Part shown: piece after piece, positions 10,482 to 22,948 of the stretch
Numbering within the stretch: position 1 is the stretch's first letter
Layout: every line of letters starts with the position of its first letter
NCBI GenBank assembly: GCA_963575645.1
Contig: OY754469.1
Coordinates: 19,672,001 to 19,736,000 of the forward strand
Length of the DNA stretch: 64,000 bases
Direction: 5' to 3'
Origin: Xanthostigma xanthostigma
Lineage: Eukaryota > Arthropoda > Insecta > Raphidioptera > Raphidiidae
Notes under the pieces: model-generated
Database searches by the model: none
The model's input: only the letters and a program-made list of their open reading frames with translations
What the model was told of the DNA's origin: nothing
Program-made: the position numbers and the translations under genes

Positions 10482-10851
10482 ATTGATCTATGACTGCCTC
10501 GTAGTGAGGATGAAAGAAAAGTTGAAAATACACGAGTCGGTAAGTTCCGACAGGTTGAAAATACTTGAGTTCTACTGTAATAATAGAATACCAATATCTA
10601 ATCAGAATAAATGACCGATGACAGTAAATAATAAGATTATTATCACAGGTATTGTAAAAATTCGATGATTAAACTAATTACTAAATCATACAGGAAAAAT
10701 ATTTTCTTAGAACCGATCAATTGCATATAGTAAAAAAATGTTTTTAAAGATAAGCTGATGTTGAAATGTAGGTACTAAGAAGGAAAAACAATTTTTTAAA
10801 ATAGGATCATAATTTATTATCATAGAGTTTAAAAGCTGTTTTACCGATATA
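10482..10851. other. Spacer with a fragment of the hairpin family
   Basis: The region 10725-10800 resembles the start of the hairpins at 14195 and 22013 (AGTAAAAAAA, then TTTTTAAAGATAAGC). Nothing else is recognisable. Confidence 0.4.
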
Positions 10852-11197
10852 GTGTAAACTCTATATATCGACACTCAAGGGACTGTGCACTTTGTGGCGT
10901 TATTGAGAGTTGTCGTTAAACGGAGAGAAGAATTAATAATCCATTTTTTTCGTCAATACACAAAGATTTTTTTTCGCCATGTTCACAATTTGCAAATTTG
11001 TGAGCAACTAAGAATATGATAACTTATCGATAAACATATATGAAAGATAATCCCAACAAACAAAAGAACGAATTTCTTAGCGCATGATGCCGACAACAAA
11101 ACAACAAAAAAACAAACAAGTACTGTTTATTGCTTAATATGACGTATTGTTGTCGTTATTTAGAGTGGGTGTGTCGTTATTTAGAGTGTACTTTGTA
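10852..11197. mobile_element. Degenerate pogo-like element
   Basis: The left end TATAGTGTAAACTCTATA resembles the end of the 592-1086 element. The right side carries CGTTATTTAGAGTGTAC in inverted orientation. The ends have decayed, so the boundaries are approximate. Confidence 0.45.
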
Positions 11198-11275
11198 TGA
11201 GCAACAAGGTAGACCAACTAGAGTTAAGTATAATTTTGACGTTTTTACAATGTTTTGTACAATGTATTTCATTTT

Positions 11276-11525
11276 GTTGTTTTTGACGTGATAACGTCTT
11301 ATAAACTGATGAAACACCAGCTGCACGCACGAAAAAGTGTAACGTTCCGCCTGACCCTGTGCGTGCAAGTGAGAACGCAGTATAAGCGATAGAGAAGCAC
11401 GATCGGCCCAAGTTTGACAGCTACTAAAATTTAGGTTATGTATTATTAAATATGATATTCGAACGGAATACGTTATCACGTAAAACTATCGTCCGTAAAC
11501 CGACTTTACAGACAACCAATTTTTT
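11276..11525. repeat. CGTGATAACG repeat, copy 1
   Basis: It starts near TTGACGTGATAACGTCTTAT and ends near CGTTATCACGTAAAACTATC, so the two sides carry an inverted CGTGATAACG. A longer copy lies in SIRT1 intron 4 (41393-41983) with the same two ends and the same GTAACGTTCCGCCTGACCCT core. Confidence 0.65.
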
Positions 11526-11756
11526 TGCTGTATAATGTCAATAATTAATTTTCTTCTAACATATTTCCAGAAAGTCTCCAAAAATTGTTGTCCCCCATCA
11601 TATTTCGAAAATATGACTAAGAAAAATTTGAAAAAATCAAGAATATTGAAATAATCGGCATTCATTAACATAAGATAGGTAGTTTTTGGTTCATAAAACA
11701 AGTTTGAAAAATATTAATAGAACGGAACGTTTCATGAAAGTTTCACTTCAATTTGA

Positions 11757-12430
11757 AGGCTTTTTAGGGTACATCAAAAGGACAAAAGGAACCCTTATAA
11801 GTTCATTGTACGTCTGTATGTCTGTCAAGACCCTTATTCTCAGGAACGCGTGAAGGTATTAAGTTGAAATTAATATCAAATACTCAGGTTTGCAATCCCT
11901 TGGAGCTGTGAAAAAATCAAACTTGCAAGTCAACGCAACCAAAAGATACGGCCGTTTATGTCGCATATTTTGACACTTGCAAAGGAAATAAGGAATCAAA
12001 ATCTATAGGAAGCTTCCTGTTGACCTAGAATCATGAAATTTGCCAAGAAGCAATGTCTTATAGCACAAGTAAAAGGAAAAATCCGAAAATCGTAAATTTG
12101 TAGTTACATCACAAAAAAAAATATTTTTTTTATACTGACTCACTTATCAAAACCTTTAATGTTTCCCGTTAACCTAGAATAATAATAATAATAACAATAA
12201 TCTTTATTAGTACAGATTAGTGCACTAAAAGGCGAGATTCAGCCACAGGCTGCTTTTCAACCCCTTTATGCTGAATACATAATCAAAATCTTGTTTGGTG
12301 CGAAAAAAAGTTACATAGCACAAGGAAAGCAAAAAATACGAAAACAATAAATTCCTGATTCTGTATAGAATTATTACAGGACAAATTTAATTTTTAGGAA
12401 ATAACGGTACGAAACCCTCAGGGCGCGAGT
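11757..12430. repeat. Dispersed repeat with an internal duplication
   Basis: Two diverged segments, near 12019 and 12169, share GTT(G/A)ACCTAGAAT and later ATAGCACAAG. The second is split by a retrotransposon 3' end (12176-12290). The stretch GAAACCCTCAGGGCGCGAG near 12412 is reminiscent of a repeat common in lepidopteran genomes; I recall this but cannot check it. Confidence 0.5.
12176..12290 (-). mobile_element. 3' end of a non-LTR retrotransposon
   Basis: On the minus strand the sequence runs through TGTGGCTGAATCTCGCC into an (ATT)n tail just after ACTAATAAAG. Insertion into CCTAGAAT of the surrounding repeat is clear from the uninterrupted sister segment near 12025. Only about 115 bp remain. 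Confidence 0.55.
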
Positions 12431-12794
12431 TCACCTCTTATCCGTCTTTTTTTATTTTACTTTGCCTTACGTTTACGTAGACACTTAGAAAAACTGTTTC
12501 CAGAGCTCTGAGATATACGGTATATTATCACTTGATTACACAAAATGTGTCTCAATTCCTAGGATCGTATCAACGCAAACAATATAATTGTGTAAGAATA
12601 TTATGAGAGTTTAAAAATGCAAAATTTATGACGTACTTAGAATTAATCCCTTGTTTAATTAACTCTTTATGCGTTTATTTACAACTTAGAATAATATAAT
12701 TTTGCACATATCCACTTATCTTTTCAAACTAATATTGTATAATTTTACACGGTATATTTAAAGCACAAAACCACACAAAGAAATATTATATGGA

Positions 12795-13365
12795 TAACAA
12801 CGTTTACCACTTCAACACCATAAGTGCGCAATGGTACTAATTTAGATCAAAATTAACTTTTCAAAATTTTACAATATTTTTCGTTTAGAGGTCCCCCGAA
12901 TCCAAAAAAAAATATTTTTGGAAAAAGTGTGCTTATCTCTGAACACGACACAGGTGAAACGAATGAGCAGATTGAAACTAAATTTTATGGGGATGTTTGA
13001 CATGCAAATATGAAGAGCCCTATTGTTTTTGGGGACAATCGGCGCATGCGCAGAAGAGATATGTGTTATAATGTTCTTTTTTCTGTTATACGATATACTT
13101 CTCATAACGGTTTATTATTCAATTTATTTTTGCAAGAAAGTTTTGTAAAAAGGATTTTTTTCTAAGTTTCATAGTTTCGGCAATGTTTTGAAAATAGAAA
13201 ATGTAGGCCGTCCTTTTGTTCTCAATATAATATGTCAAAAAGAAATTAGTTGGGTAGTTTTGGTTAATTTGTACATGTGAAACCATATTGTTTAACCATG
13301 CAACCGAACAGTAAATATAATAATAACATTTATTACTAGTTGTTATCCGCGCCACCTCACGCCTT
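12795..13365 (+). repeat. Dispersed repeat family R1, copy 1
   Basis: It shares GGTACTAATTTAGATCAAAA, ATGCAAATATGAAGAGCCCT and TTGTTATCCGCGCC with 18585-19055. A partial inverted copy sits in SIRT1 intron 4 (41063-41392). No transposase or clear termini are seen; the right end is near CTAGTTGTTATCC. Confidence 0.65.
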
Positions 13366-14004
13366 AACAGTGCACGCGTTTCTGTGGCTCAATTTGGTTT
13401 GCGTGTGTTGCTTTAACGTCCAACAGATGGCGTTCCGTTGAGGTAAAATATTTATGCAATCCGCACTAGTGCTGTAATGAAAAACGAAAGTACGCGATCT
13501 AACAAATTCAACAGTAATTTTTATAAACTATCAGCTACCATTAGAAATATACGTAACAATAGTAGGCGCGAATAGTAGTAATTTTCATAAACAACAAAAT
13601 ATAGAAGTCGTTTTTGTTATCACTCGTGTGACTGTTAAAATTCGCTGTCTCTCGTTTTCATGTTTTCACAAATTGTCATTATTCGCGCGTAATATACGTA
13701 ATTACGACACTATAGATATAACAATTTACTATTATAGGTATATCTTTGTAATCTCGACGTAAATGCAGCAAGTACTTGTGAACTATCTTTACGTACTTTA
13801 GAGCATTTAAGTAGGTACATAGTATTAAATATTTTTGTACCTACGTCATTTTGTATTTCAAATAATATTTTTGGCTCCTAATCAGTACCCAATTACGTCA
13901 CACGTGTGATTCATATTAGTGATCCAATTGACCACTTTTCACTACAGTGGAGAGACAACAATGCTGTTCACTTTTTACAAGCCTTTATTTAGTTTCATTT
14001 ATCC
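13366..14004. other. Spacer without recognisable features
   Basis: No gene or repeat structure was recognised. Confidence 0.35.
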
Positions 14005-14484
14005 CGGTGTCTGTCTAAAATCAAATTTTGCAAGTTAAATTTCACCCACTTCCCGGTTTTCGATTGAGTTGAAATTTTGCATACGTATGTAGTTCCGATA
14101 ACAATACAATATTATAATAATTAACTGACCGGTCCGGCTCTCGTCCGAATGCAAATCGCACTTTTAATAAAGCGCAATAAAAACTTAAAAATAAATTAAT
14201 AGTAAAAAAACATTTTTAAAAACAAGTTTTCATTTAAACGCACCGAAAAGAAGTGAATTAACTTTAAATTAAATCAAACCCAATCATTCATTACATTACT
14301 CAATTTATATGATATAAAAGCTTGTCGCGAGATCTTCCTGATCTGTAAACAAACAAGAATACAATATGTAACTTGATCTTAACATACGTAATTTTAAAAA
14401 AAGTATGTATTTCATAAAATAAATTTATACAGGAAAATCTCGCGACAAGCTTTTATATCATATAAATTGAGTAATGTAATGAAT

Positions 14485-15636
14485 AATAATAATAATAATA
14501 ATAATATTAATATTTCACCTAGCTATACTAAGTATAGATGTGAATAGTCAAAAATCAAATTAAAATCTAAGAATTTAAATATTCATTTATACTATAAAAA
14601 CAATTTGTAGTGAGGTACTTTTTGAGCTCAGTTTCAAATTGTCTACTGTTAGAAATTTGGCTTATATGGCTTGGTAAATTATTAAAAAGAATAGATCCCG
14701 CATAGATTGGAGATTTTTCATAAGATGTTGTATGGTGCTTAGCTATATATATTTGTGATGACTGCCTGGAATTATAGGGATTAATATCAGAAACTGTCTT
14801 ATAGCGGGATATATTCCTTTTAACATTTACCAATATCTTATATATATATATAGATATGAGTGTTAATATTTTGTAGCTTTTAAATTTTTCTCTACAAGTA
14901 CCTCTGAACGGTATATTAAAGATTAAACGTACAATTCGTTTTTGTAGTATAAATGCTCTATTTATGTCAACTGATTGACCCCAAATTATTATGTTATACT
15001 GTAAATAAGGATACACTAGTGCATAATACATATTGACCAATTGATCAGTATTTAAATATGACTTAACACTTTTTATAGCGAAATATGCCGATCTGAGTTT
15101 GTTACAAACATGTTCTACGTGAAGTCTCCAAGACAGTTTCTCGTCAACATATAATCCCAGAAATTTGCATTCAGATGTAACTAAAACTTCATAGTTATTT
15201 ATTTTAAATTTTAAATTTGGTTGTACTTTTCTTTTGTGGAAAAATAAACAGTTCGTTTTTTGCACATTGAATACTAATTTATTTTTAAAGCACCAGCAAG
15301 AGAACTCCTTAAGAGCAGTATTAACTTGACTTTCTAATTGCTCCACATTATCGGCTGATATCGCTATAGAAACGTCATCGGCAAACAATGCTATTTGGCC
15401 AACATTGATAAATTGGGGTAAATCATTAATAAAAATTAAAAAAAGTAATGGGCCCATCACAGAACCTTGAGGTACACCAATAGAACTATCAAAGACATTT
15501 GAGTAGGTGCCACTAACGTTAACGATCATTTTGCGATTATCTAAAAAAGACCTTATCCAGTCATTTATTTTACCTCGTAAACCTAGACTACTTAATTTAG
15601 TTAAAAGAAACTTATGATCCATACAATCAAAAGCAC
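14485..15636 (-). mobile_element. 5'-truncated non-LTR retrotransposon (LINE) fragment
   Basis: The insertion has an (ATT)n tail at its 3' end (14485-14510, minus-strand orientation) and encodes the C-terminal part of a reverse transcriptase. Its 5' edge falls exactly at the point where the host hairpin arm is interrupted. The style of the RT suggests a Jockey/CR1-like clade, which I cannot settle. Confidence 0.85.
14567..15634 (-). pseudogene. Reverse transcriptase C-terminal fragment of a LINE
   Basis: The frame opens with CAFDCMDHKFLL, which is RT motif A with its catalytic Asp. It continues with motif B (GVPQGSVMGPLLFL), the catalytic FADD of motif C (ALFADDVSIAI), and the downstream LGLYVDEKLSW region. 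It stays open for about 355 codons to the stop at 14567. The endonuclease and the N-terminal RT half are missing, so it cannot be an active element. The long intact frame suggests a fairly recent insertion. Confidence 0.85.
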
Positions 15637-15721
15637 ATTGGGTTTGATTTAATTTAAAGTTTATTTTCTTCTTTTCACTGTAGGTATTTAAATAAAGGCT
15701 TGTTTTTTTTAAATGTTTTTT

Positions 15722-17215
15722 ACTATGATTTTTTTGTAAATATGTATATGCGTAAATTCAGGGGCGGATTTCCCTATAGGCCAAGTAGGCCCGGGCCTAG
15801 GGTGGCAAAATATTTAGAGGGCAGCAAAACTTAGTGAGACTTTTTTTCTAGTACTTTTTAATATCCAATGACACCCAGCTACAACAAACGAAAAAAGACT
15901 TTTTTGTTGTGAAAATGAAAGGATCTTTTTTTTGCTCTCCTATTTGTGCCGACACACGATAAAATTTGTCAAGAAGTTAGGTTGTTAAAAAAAGCTCATT
16001 CGTTTTTTTTTTCTCTTCAATTGTGCACACGACAAATTTTTTTAAGCTAGGCTGAAAAAAAGGTCATTTGCAGGGAGTAGGGAGGGTGGCAATCTTCCGT
16101 AGGCCTAAAGCAGCCAAGGTAAATGATGAGTTGATCGAAAATTCTCCACCAAAATAGGTATACTTTGCTCATTATTGCTGGTATCCTGTATAAGCGATAT
16201 TATAAATTAGAGCAGTGTTTCCCAAGCGATTCAGATGGGTGCTATAGTTTCCTCAGAAGCAATGGGGGCGGGGGGCGTTGAACAAAAATCAGGGAGTAAT
16301 GAAATCATGGAAAAAAGAAGAGAATTTTTATTAATCGTTGAGACATGGATTCATTTGTTATAAAAAACATATAAATAGTTAAATAAATAATGCTGGTAAC
16401 ACAAAAATAGAGCCGAAAATATAAAATAACAAGAACTCATCAGGCTCATCCTTCTCAGTTATCATTATGACTTCATTTTTAATGTCTAAATAATTTTATA
16501 ATTTAAGCGTCAAATCGTCTTAATTATAAAAATATTTTTCTTTACTGTTGTGTAGCTAAAATCATAGATACATACAAGAAAGAAAAATTGTCACTGTATC
16601 TTTCTGTTTGTTGACAAGAAGGTAGATTTCCAGGAAAAGTCGGATAAATTTCTATCTAAAAAAGTGGCGGTAGACCAAATAAGTTGGAGGATTTCTGAAT
16701 TAGACTTTTATTGTTTTGGCATTACCGACTGACGGCCTTACAAAAAGCAGATTGTTAAATTGAGATAATCTAAATCCCTCAAATTTATATCTAAATTAAA
16801 GGTTCCACGTGTTTTATTTTTATTTATTTAGTACCGACAATTATTATTATATATTTCACGTGCTAATAAATTGCGGTACCTAATTTACAACAGGTTTAAT
16901 GGATTAACGATTTATTTCTGTATGTGTGATAATAAATGAATAATTATATATCACAATCAAAATTTTAAATTCTTCAACAGTCCACCGCAAATCATCTTTT
17001 CTGAAAGGCATCCTCGAAAACGCTTCGTCACCGGCTTATTTCTCAATATTTTTCTACAAAAAAATTACAAAATGTTGTTCGAATGATGCTTTGTTACATG
17101 TGAAACATTAAAATATATCCACTTAAACGATATCTCTAGAAAAAATTCGAAAACAAGTGTTTTTTTCACCCGTTAAACCCTAACACCCCCCCGATAAACG
17201 TTATGGCAAAAAGGT
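15722..17215. other. Spacer with hAT-like left ends
   Basis: CAGGGGCGGATTTCCC at about 15761 and CAGTGTTTCCCAAGCG at about 16205 look like hAT left termini. No matching right ends or 8-bp duplications were found. The rest shows nothing recognisable. Confidence 0.35.
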
Positions 17216-17219
17216 GCAA

Positions 17220-17320
17220 CGAAAACAGTATCTGACGGCCACATGAAATCATACTCTATAACCGTATAGCAAGCACAGCTCGCGCTGCGATCGATTCAGT
17301 TGTCCCATCGAGCTCGAGTA
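17220..17320. repeat. Short dispersed repeat shared with eIF1A intron 3
   Basis: ATCTGACGGCCACATGAAAT, ACTCTATAACC and ATTCAGTTGTCCC occur here and again at 45410-45520 in the same order and orientation. Confidence 0.65.
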
Positions 17321-17799
17321 CTCTCAAGCTATACGCGTCATTGTCGACTGCACGTCATCAACACCGAAAAATGAGTGCAGTAACTTAGTGAACTTATTTG
17401 CACCAAAATAACAAACAATAAGATGTTAATTTTAATTGCGACTATAAGTCTATAAGTCAATTTCACATTTAAAAATTATAAGATAAGCTAATCACGATCA
17501 CGGGACATAATGCAATTAATTAATAAGTCTTTTTATTTCATACAGCACGCCGATAGTTTCATTTAAGTGGAAGGTGATTTATACATATTTAGGAAATTTT
17601 AAAAGCACCACTTTAACTGATAAGTTAAGTGTAAAAGTACTCTCCAAAATTGATAAGTAAAGACAAACTTGTTTTAAATATCTCAAATTTTAAATAAATA
17701 CAAATAGATAATTGAAGACACCTATAATTCAATATCATGTATCTATATAATAAATACAGGGATCAGATTTTAGTAATGGAAGAAAGATATTTATTGTTT

Positions 17800-18115
17800 T
17801 TTAATAAGTTTACACAAGATGGAAAAGTCGCGTCAATTCGGATTTTATCTTATAGAGGCGGAGTCTATTTCAAAATATCCAATAAGGCTATCCTATGCGA
17901 AACGTTTGCATTTGCCATTAACAGTATACGAGGTTTCAACGTGTATTTCCGAGGAAGTTTGTCGTTGGGATGTTACCAATCCTTCACAACGTAATTATAT
18001 TGAAGGAAACAATCTCGAGTGCTGGTCACAACGTATAATATGTGGCAGAATCATTGATGCAAATTGTAGTGATAAGGTTAATTGTGTTTCTTTCTGCATG
18101 CAAATGTCAAAATGA
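17800..18115 (+). other. Unrecognised ORF fragment with a decayed second copy
   Basis: A 98-codon frame (17819-18115) contains LPLTVYEVSTCISEEVCRWD and later DANCSDKVN. I do not recognise the protein. A decayed relative lies in SIRT1 intron 7 (about 39300-39545), so this is probably transposon- or virus-derived rather than a host gene. No start context or splice partners support expression. Confidence 0.35.
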
Positions 18116-18139
18116 CAAGGATAATCTCAAATACACTTA

Positions 18140-18467
18140 TAATACGCGCCACGGATCTAAAAGGTTCGGATGTTAGTCACAAACATCGTCGCAAAGGCCC
18201 ATTTTACAGTTGTTGAGATGAGACTCACCAACTCCCAACTGCCTGCACGGAACGTGCGCTCGTCGGTGATTGGCCGTGATCGCTCGTTGCATTTGTTACT
18301 TGTCGCTTTCCTGTTTTAAAGTACAGTCGAGTACGTTATTGTCAAGTTGTTATTGTTATTTTAGTTTTGTTGAATTGCGAGTTTGTAGTTTATCAACAGA
18401 CTGTATACAAGCGCAAGCCCGCATTCGCATCTAACGTCCGAGCCTTTTAGATTCGTGGCGCGTATTA
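18140..18467. mobile_element. TA-flanked MITE with ~37-bp inverted ends
   Basis: The left end TAATACGCGCCACGGATCTA pairs with the right end TAGATTCGTGGCGCGTATTA, and the match extends through AAAAGG and CGGA(T/C)GTTAG. TA flanks both sides (18138-18139 and 18468-18469). The interior is more GC-rich than its surroundings and non-coding. Confidence 0.8.
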
Positions 18468-18584
18468 TACCACGTAAATCATAGTCATTCGCTTAAAAAT
18501 GTCGTGAACAAATTCGATGGCTGGGAAGAAGATTCCGAACATTTGACACTTTTTTCAAATAATAATGTACCTATATCTACTTTT

Positions 18585-19055
18585 TCAAAACTGCCGAAAC
18601 AATGTTTCTATTCCAACCCACAAGTGGGGAATGGTACTAGTTTAGATCAAAAATCACTTTTCAAAATTTTACTATATCTTTTCGTTTTGACATCCCCCGA
18701 AACATATTTTTGGAAAAACTCTGTGCGTCTGTTAGTTTGTTTGACGATACAGGTCAAACGGATGAGCGGATTGAAACCAAATTTTGGGAGGATGTTTGAT
18801 ATGCAAATATGAAGAGCCCTATTGTTTTTGGGGAAAATCGGCGCATGCCCAGAAGAGATATATGCTATAACGGTGTTTTTTATAATACAATTGTATATTT
18901 TTCATAACGGCTTATTATTCTATTTGTTTTTTCAATAAAGTTTCGTTGAAATTTTTTTCTAAGCTTTATACCTAGTTTCGGAAATATTTTGAAACATAGC
19001 AACGAATAGCAAATATCATACTGAATACTAGCCGTTATCCGCGCCCCCTCATGCG
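18585..19055 (+). repeat. Dispersed repeat family R1, copy 2
   Basis: It is collinear with 12795-13365, including ATGCAAATATGAAGAGCCCT and CCGTTATCCGCGCC at the right end. The 102-codon ORF overlapping it is not conserved in copy 1, so I do not call it coding. Confidence 0.65.
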
Positions 19056-21735
19056 ATATCAAAAATTTTATTTTCTTATATTATATCAAATGTCAACATT
19101 TTGAAGTTGGAATGGGCCAATTAGCTGGAATTTTTCACATTGACTTTGTGTTTGTAATATCGAGGGAAAGAATGGAAGCTTATATCAACATTTACACTAG
19201 TTACACTTGATCTACAAACATAATTACGTACTTTCCAACATATATCATGCTTCTTCTTCGTTTTTTTTTAATGACGTGTATAAGTTTCATAATTTAAACA
19301 ATAAATAATTACAAAAATACGTAGCTCGCAATGTTTACCAATATAAGACGCTTCGGGTAGAAAAGTTCACTGAAATGCTGAGTAGATGGCGCCTGGTCGA
19401 AGTAAAATCTTAATTGTACCGACTATTGGTAAGTACCGATTGATCATTTATAGTACTTATAAAAAAAATTAAGCTTGGGGCACTCACTTTGTCTACATAT
19501 TTCATTTAATTCATTTACTCCACGAGATATACGTATTTTTTACTTCTTAGTGCATAGATATAGCGCTCGACTTAAATAAGGCTACTGTCAAAATTAGCAC
19601 TCAGACAACGATTTTGAAGTTACTGTGACGCCACATTTCACAATGCAAGTAATTTCAAAATATGGAATTTGCCGGTAAAAAACAATTCGAAAAATGTTTT
19701 TTCTTCCAATACTTCAGATTTAAATAAAACACCCACCTGTAATTAGATATATATTTTATCTCTAAAAGTATGTATATTTTACGTAAGAAGCAATAAAAAA
19801 AAACAGCCTGTATATATACGCAATTATAATTTAATTTTAAATGATAAAATTATAATATTAGGTAATGACTAAATGACACCCAAGAATAAATTTACAATTA
19901 TTTTTATTGTGATAAGAATTGCATTACATTCATTATGACTTATTTTAAATTAAAACATTGATTAATAAGTATCATATTTTATTATCAATGTATTTAACGA
20001 GAGAGTAAACTTCAAATTAAGATACAATGTTATTAATAAATTAAAAAACTAATGATATTCTTATCGATAAAATATGACAATTTTTAATTGAATTAAATTG
20101 CAGTGTTAAATTTCCAGTTTATTTAATAATAAATATTTGTTCAGTTGAGTAATGTAATTGTATTAAAAAGAACAATAATATTCGTATTTCAGCAGTAAAA
20201 TTAAGATTTTGTCGCTTTATAACTCAAATTTCATCTACTTCTTCAGTAAAAATTCACCTCAATCTACTTAAAAAAAATAGGCAAAACTTATTTATTTTCG
20301 ATCAAAAATCAATACGTGAATAATCTGTAGATCGCGATTATTGATCGTTGATACCTTTGATACACAAAAAAGGGTACGAAACATAATGACGAAGTAAGAG
20401 AACGTGTCACAATAATATTCTAGAGCATGTGATGGCGCATTTAAAATTATTAATCAGACAATAATTAAGCATTGGCGAATATTGGCTATAAAATCATTAA
20501 CTTAAAAACTCATAGATAAGTAATAGACAAAATTCAAAAAGTGAGTTTTTTTTAAACCATCAACTGCTAGGGTCTTTATCACTCTAGAGTCTAGATAAAC
20601 AGCAAAATGCGAAGGGAACCAATCAATCATTTAAGACAGTCTAATCACACTGATCAAGATCACCTCTCAGATTATTGATAAACAAATAATCAATAATGCA
20701 GCTAAAATGCACAATAACTGTTTTGTTTTGTTTCCAACAGACAAGGAAATCGTTAAATAATCACGTAAAACAGCAAACCAGTGGATAATGTGATTGAAAA
20801 CCCCGTAGGCAATACTACTTTTACTTTAACGAAATAAACAATGCAACAATTATCTACAGTGCTGTAATAATCATAATAATAACAAAAATGCAACTCTAAA
20901 TAATATTACAGTCAAATAAGGCGTTGCTGGGATTAAATGTGCCCAGAGCAAATAAAGAATTGGAGTCCGTTGCTGCATACTGAAATGTATTCTTCAAAAA
21001 TTTTACCTCAAGCTGGCTACTCGTTATAATATCGCAATATCGGTTTCCCTCTCCTCGTGCCTCGATTTGGCGCCACGCCACTGATTGGTGTTATGACAAC
21101 AAAAATTAATCAAAAAACATGTAATTTATCAACCTGACCGTCCCTTAAATTATTTATTTTCCATATGACCCCAAAAGCTAGGTTTGAACCTTTGTTTTAT
21201 ATTAAAAAAGATTCCACGAATTAACAAAAATTTCATGCTGCCTGAAAGTTTTATACCTTGATCGAAACGTCAAATGGATTATGATTTTTTTTTTTAAATA
21301 TATTGTCTGAATAATTGGTCGAAAGTTTAATTTATTGAAGAGTATAATCAGACGTTAATCAAAGATTTAGATATTAATAATATTTCAGGAAACTCATTTT
21401 TAGAGAATCTATTATGAGTGTTTTGTGATCCATGCATGCAATTTTTACATCAAACTGGAGAATCATCGGCAGATGTCTATGACAGACGTTTCAAAGATTG
21501 CAATCAACATTTAATCTTTTTGCATCAATGGACAAACAAAGCGTGGGTTTATCTTATCTTAACCAGTTCATTAACACAACTTTTTTAATTTAACGTGAAA
21601 TATATAACCTCATGATCTATTATAACATTAATGGCGATATGCATATTTTTATCAACAGCTGTTCACTCTTATAATAACGATAAAGTTACATAAAAATTTT
21701 TGTTTTTTTCTATTATAAGCTTTTGTCTAACTTGC
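19056..21735. other. AT-rich spacer
   Basis: No gene is visible. A short segment near 21325-21385 (TTATTGAAGAGT, then TCAGACGTTAATCAAAGATT) recurs in SIRT1 intron 5 near 40305-40340. Confidence 0.4.
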
Positions 21736-21739
21736 TGTT

Positions 21740-22250
21740 CCTGTCTGTCTGTTGCAAATCTTGCAAGTCGACTTTGACGCACTTCTGGTTAGACGATTGG
21801 ATTCACATTTTGCATATAAATAGTTCCGAAAACATTACACTTTAACGATTTCATTAGAATAAATTAATGTTTTTTTTAGAATACTGAACCGACGCGAAAA
21901 TGGTATACAGTAATATTGAGCGATAGTGACTAGTCTAACTCTAGATAGGTCAGTTGTATTTGTTTTTCATATATTCTTTAATTTATTAATTTGAAAGACT
22001 AAAAAGAACAAAATAAAATATTAGTAAAAATACCTTTTTAAAAATAAGCTTTTATTGAAATGTACCAAAAAAGGGAAAAATATTTTTAATAATCATAAAA
22101 TCATGGGTTGTAAACTCTACGATAGTACATTTGTCACGACCCACACTTTTGTTATTATGGGCCTAAATTATTAAAAATTATTTTTTTCTTTTCAATTTTT
22201 CAATAAAAGCTTATCTTAAAAACGTCTTTTTTACTAATATTTTACTTATC
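21740..22250. repeat. Hairpin-family repeat, third copy
   Basis: A head module like those at 10080 and 14030 (CACATTTTGCATATAAATAG and GTTCCGAAAACATTACA) precedes a hairpin whose arms are about 22013-22094 and 22166-22247. The arm sequence GTAAAAATACCTTTTTAAAA resembles that at 14195. Confidence 0.6.
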
Positions 22251-22389
22251 TTAAAATTCATCTATCAAAATATCGAATAATTCTCTGATCAATCATCACA
22301 TAAGTAATTTAAATTTGAATTGTGAATAATATGTATACAATTAATAATTACATTTTCTTGTCTTTTTGGGTGAAGGAAAGCTGGCGATA

Positions 22390-22948
22390 TAGCCAGAGTG
22401 CCCGTCGGCAAAAATTTTATTGATACATACTCTTCCCAAACTTTGTCTATGGCTTCATTAGGCCTAGTCTGACACCTATTTTCTCTATGACTTTTCTTGA
22501 TTTTGGGGCGTTTTCCCTCTAAACTTTCCGAAAGATGTCATTTTGACGACATGTAAAAATTTATAGATACTATTTGTTTTTTTAATTGGATAGCTTAAAA
22601 ACTGCAACCAAAACGCTAATGTTCTCTAACAAATAATATGAGCCATTTAAAATGTCTGACACCTCGAATATGTCGACCATTTTCGAGGTGTTCATGTTAT
22701 TTGTCAAAGAACATCATTTTAGCGTTTTGTTTGAAGTTTTTAAGCTATCCAATTAAAAAAACAAATAGTATCTATAAATTTTTATATGTCGTCAAAACGA
22801 CATCTTTCGGAAAGTTTAGAGGGAAAACGCCCCAAAATCAAGAAAAGTCATAGAGAAAATAGGTGTCAGACTAGGCCTAATGAAGCCATATACAAAGTTT
22901 GGGGAGAGTATGTATCAATAAAATTTTTGCAGACGGGCACTCTGACTA
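22390..22948. mobile_element. Fold-back transposon with ~270-bp arms
   Basis: The whole element is two long arms in inverted orientation, starting TAGCCAGAGTGCCCGTC and ending in its near-complement. They run through CGTTTTCCCTCTAAACTTTC and AATTGGATAGCTTAAAAACT to a short centre. A single-arm relative sits at 1-168. The short ORF 22638-22853 lies inside the arm and is not a gene. Confidence 0.85.

Larger units (their letters stand above)
14005..15720. repeat. Hairpin-family repeat split by a retrotransposon
   Basis: The head module (GTTGAAATTTTGCATACGTA, near 14070) is followed by a hairpin. The inner arms are 14286-14333 and 14437-14484. The outer left arm 14260-14284 pairs with 15637-15661, now displaced 1.15 kb by the retrotransposon at 14485-15636. 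The arms would otherwise be continuous. Confidence 0.7.

Noticed and set aside
15758-16300. Two further hAT elements
   Set aside because: Only left-end-like sequences were seen. I found neither right ends nor 8-bp duplications.
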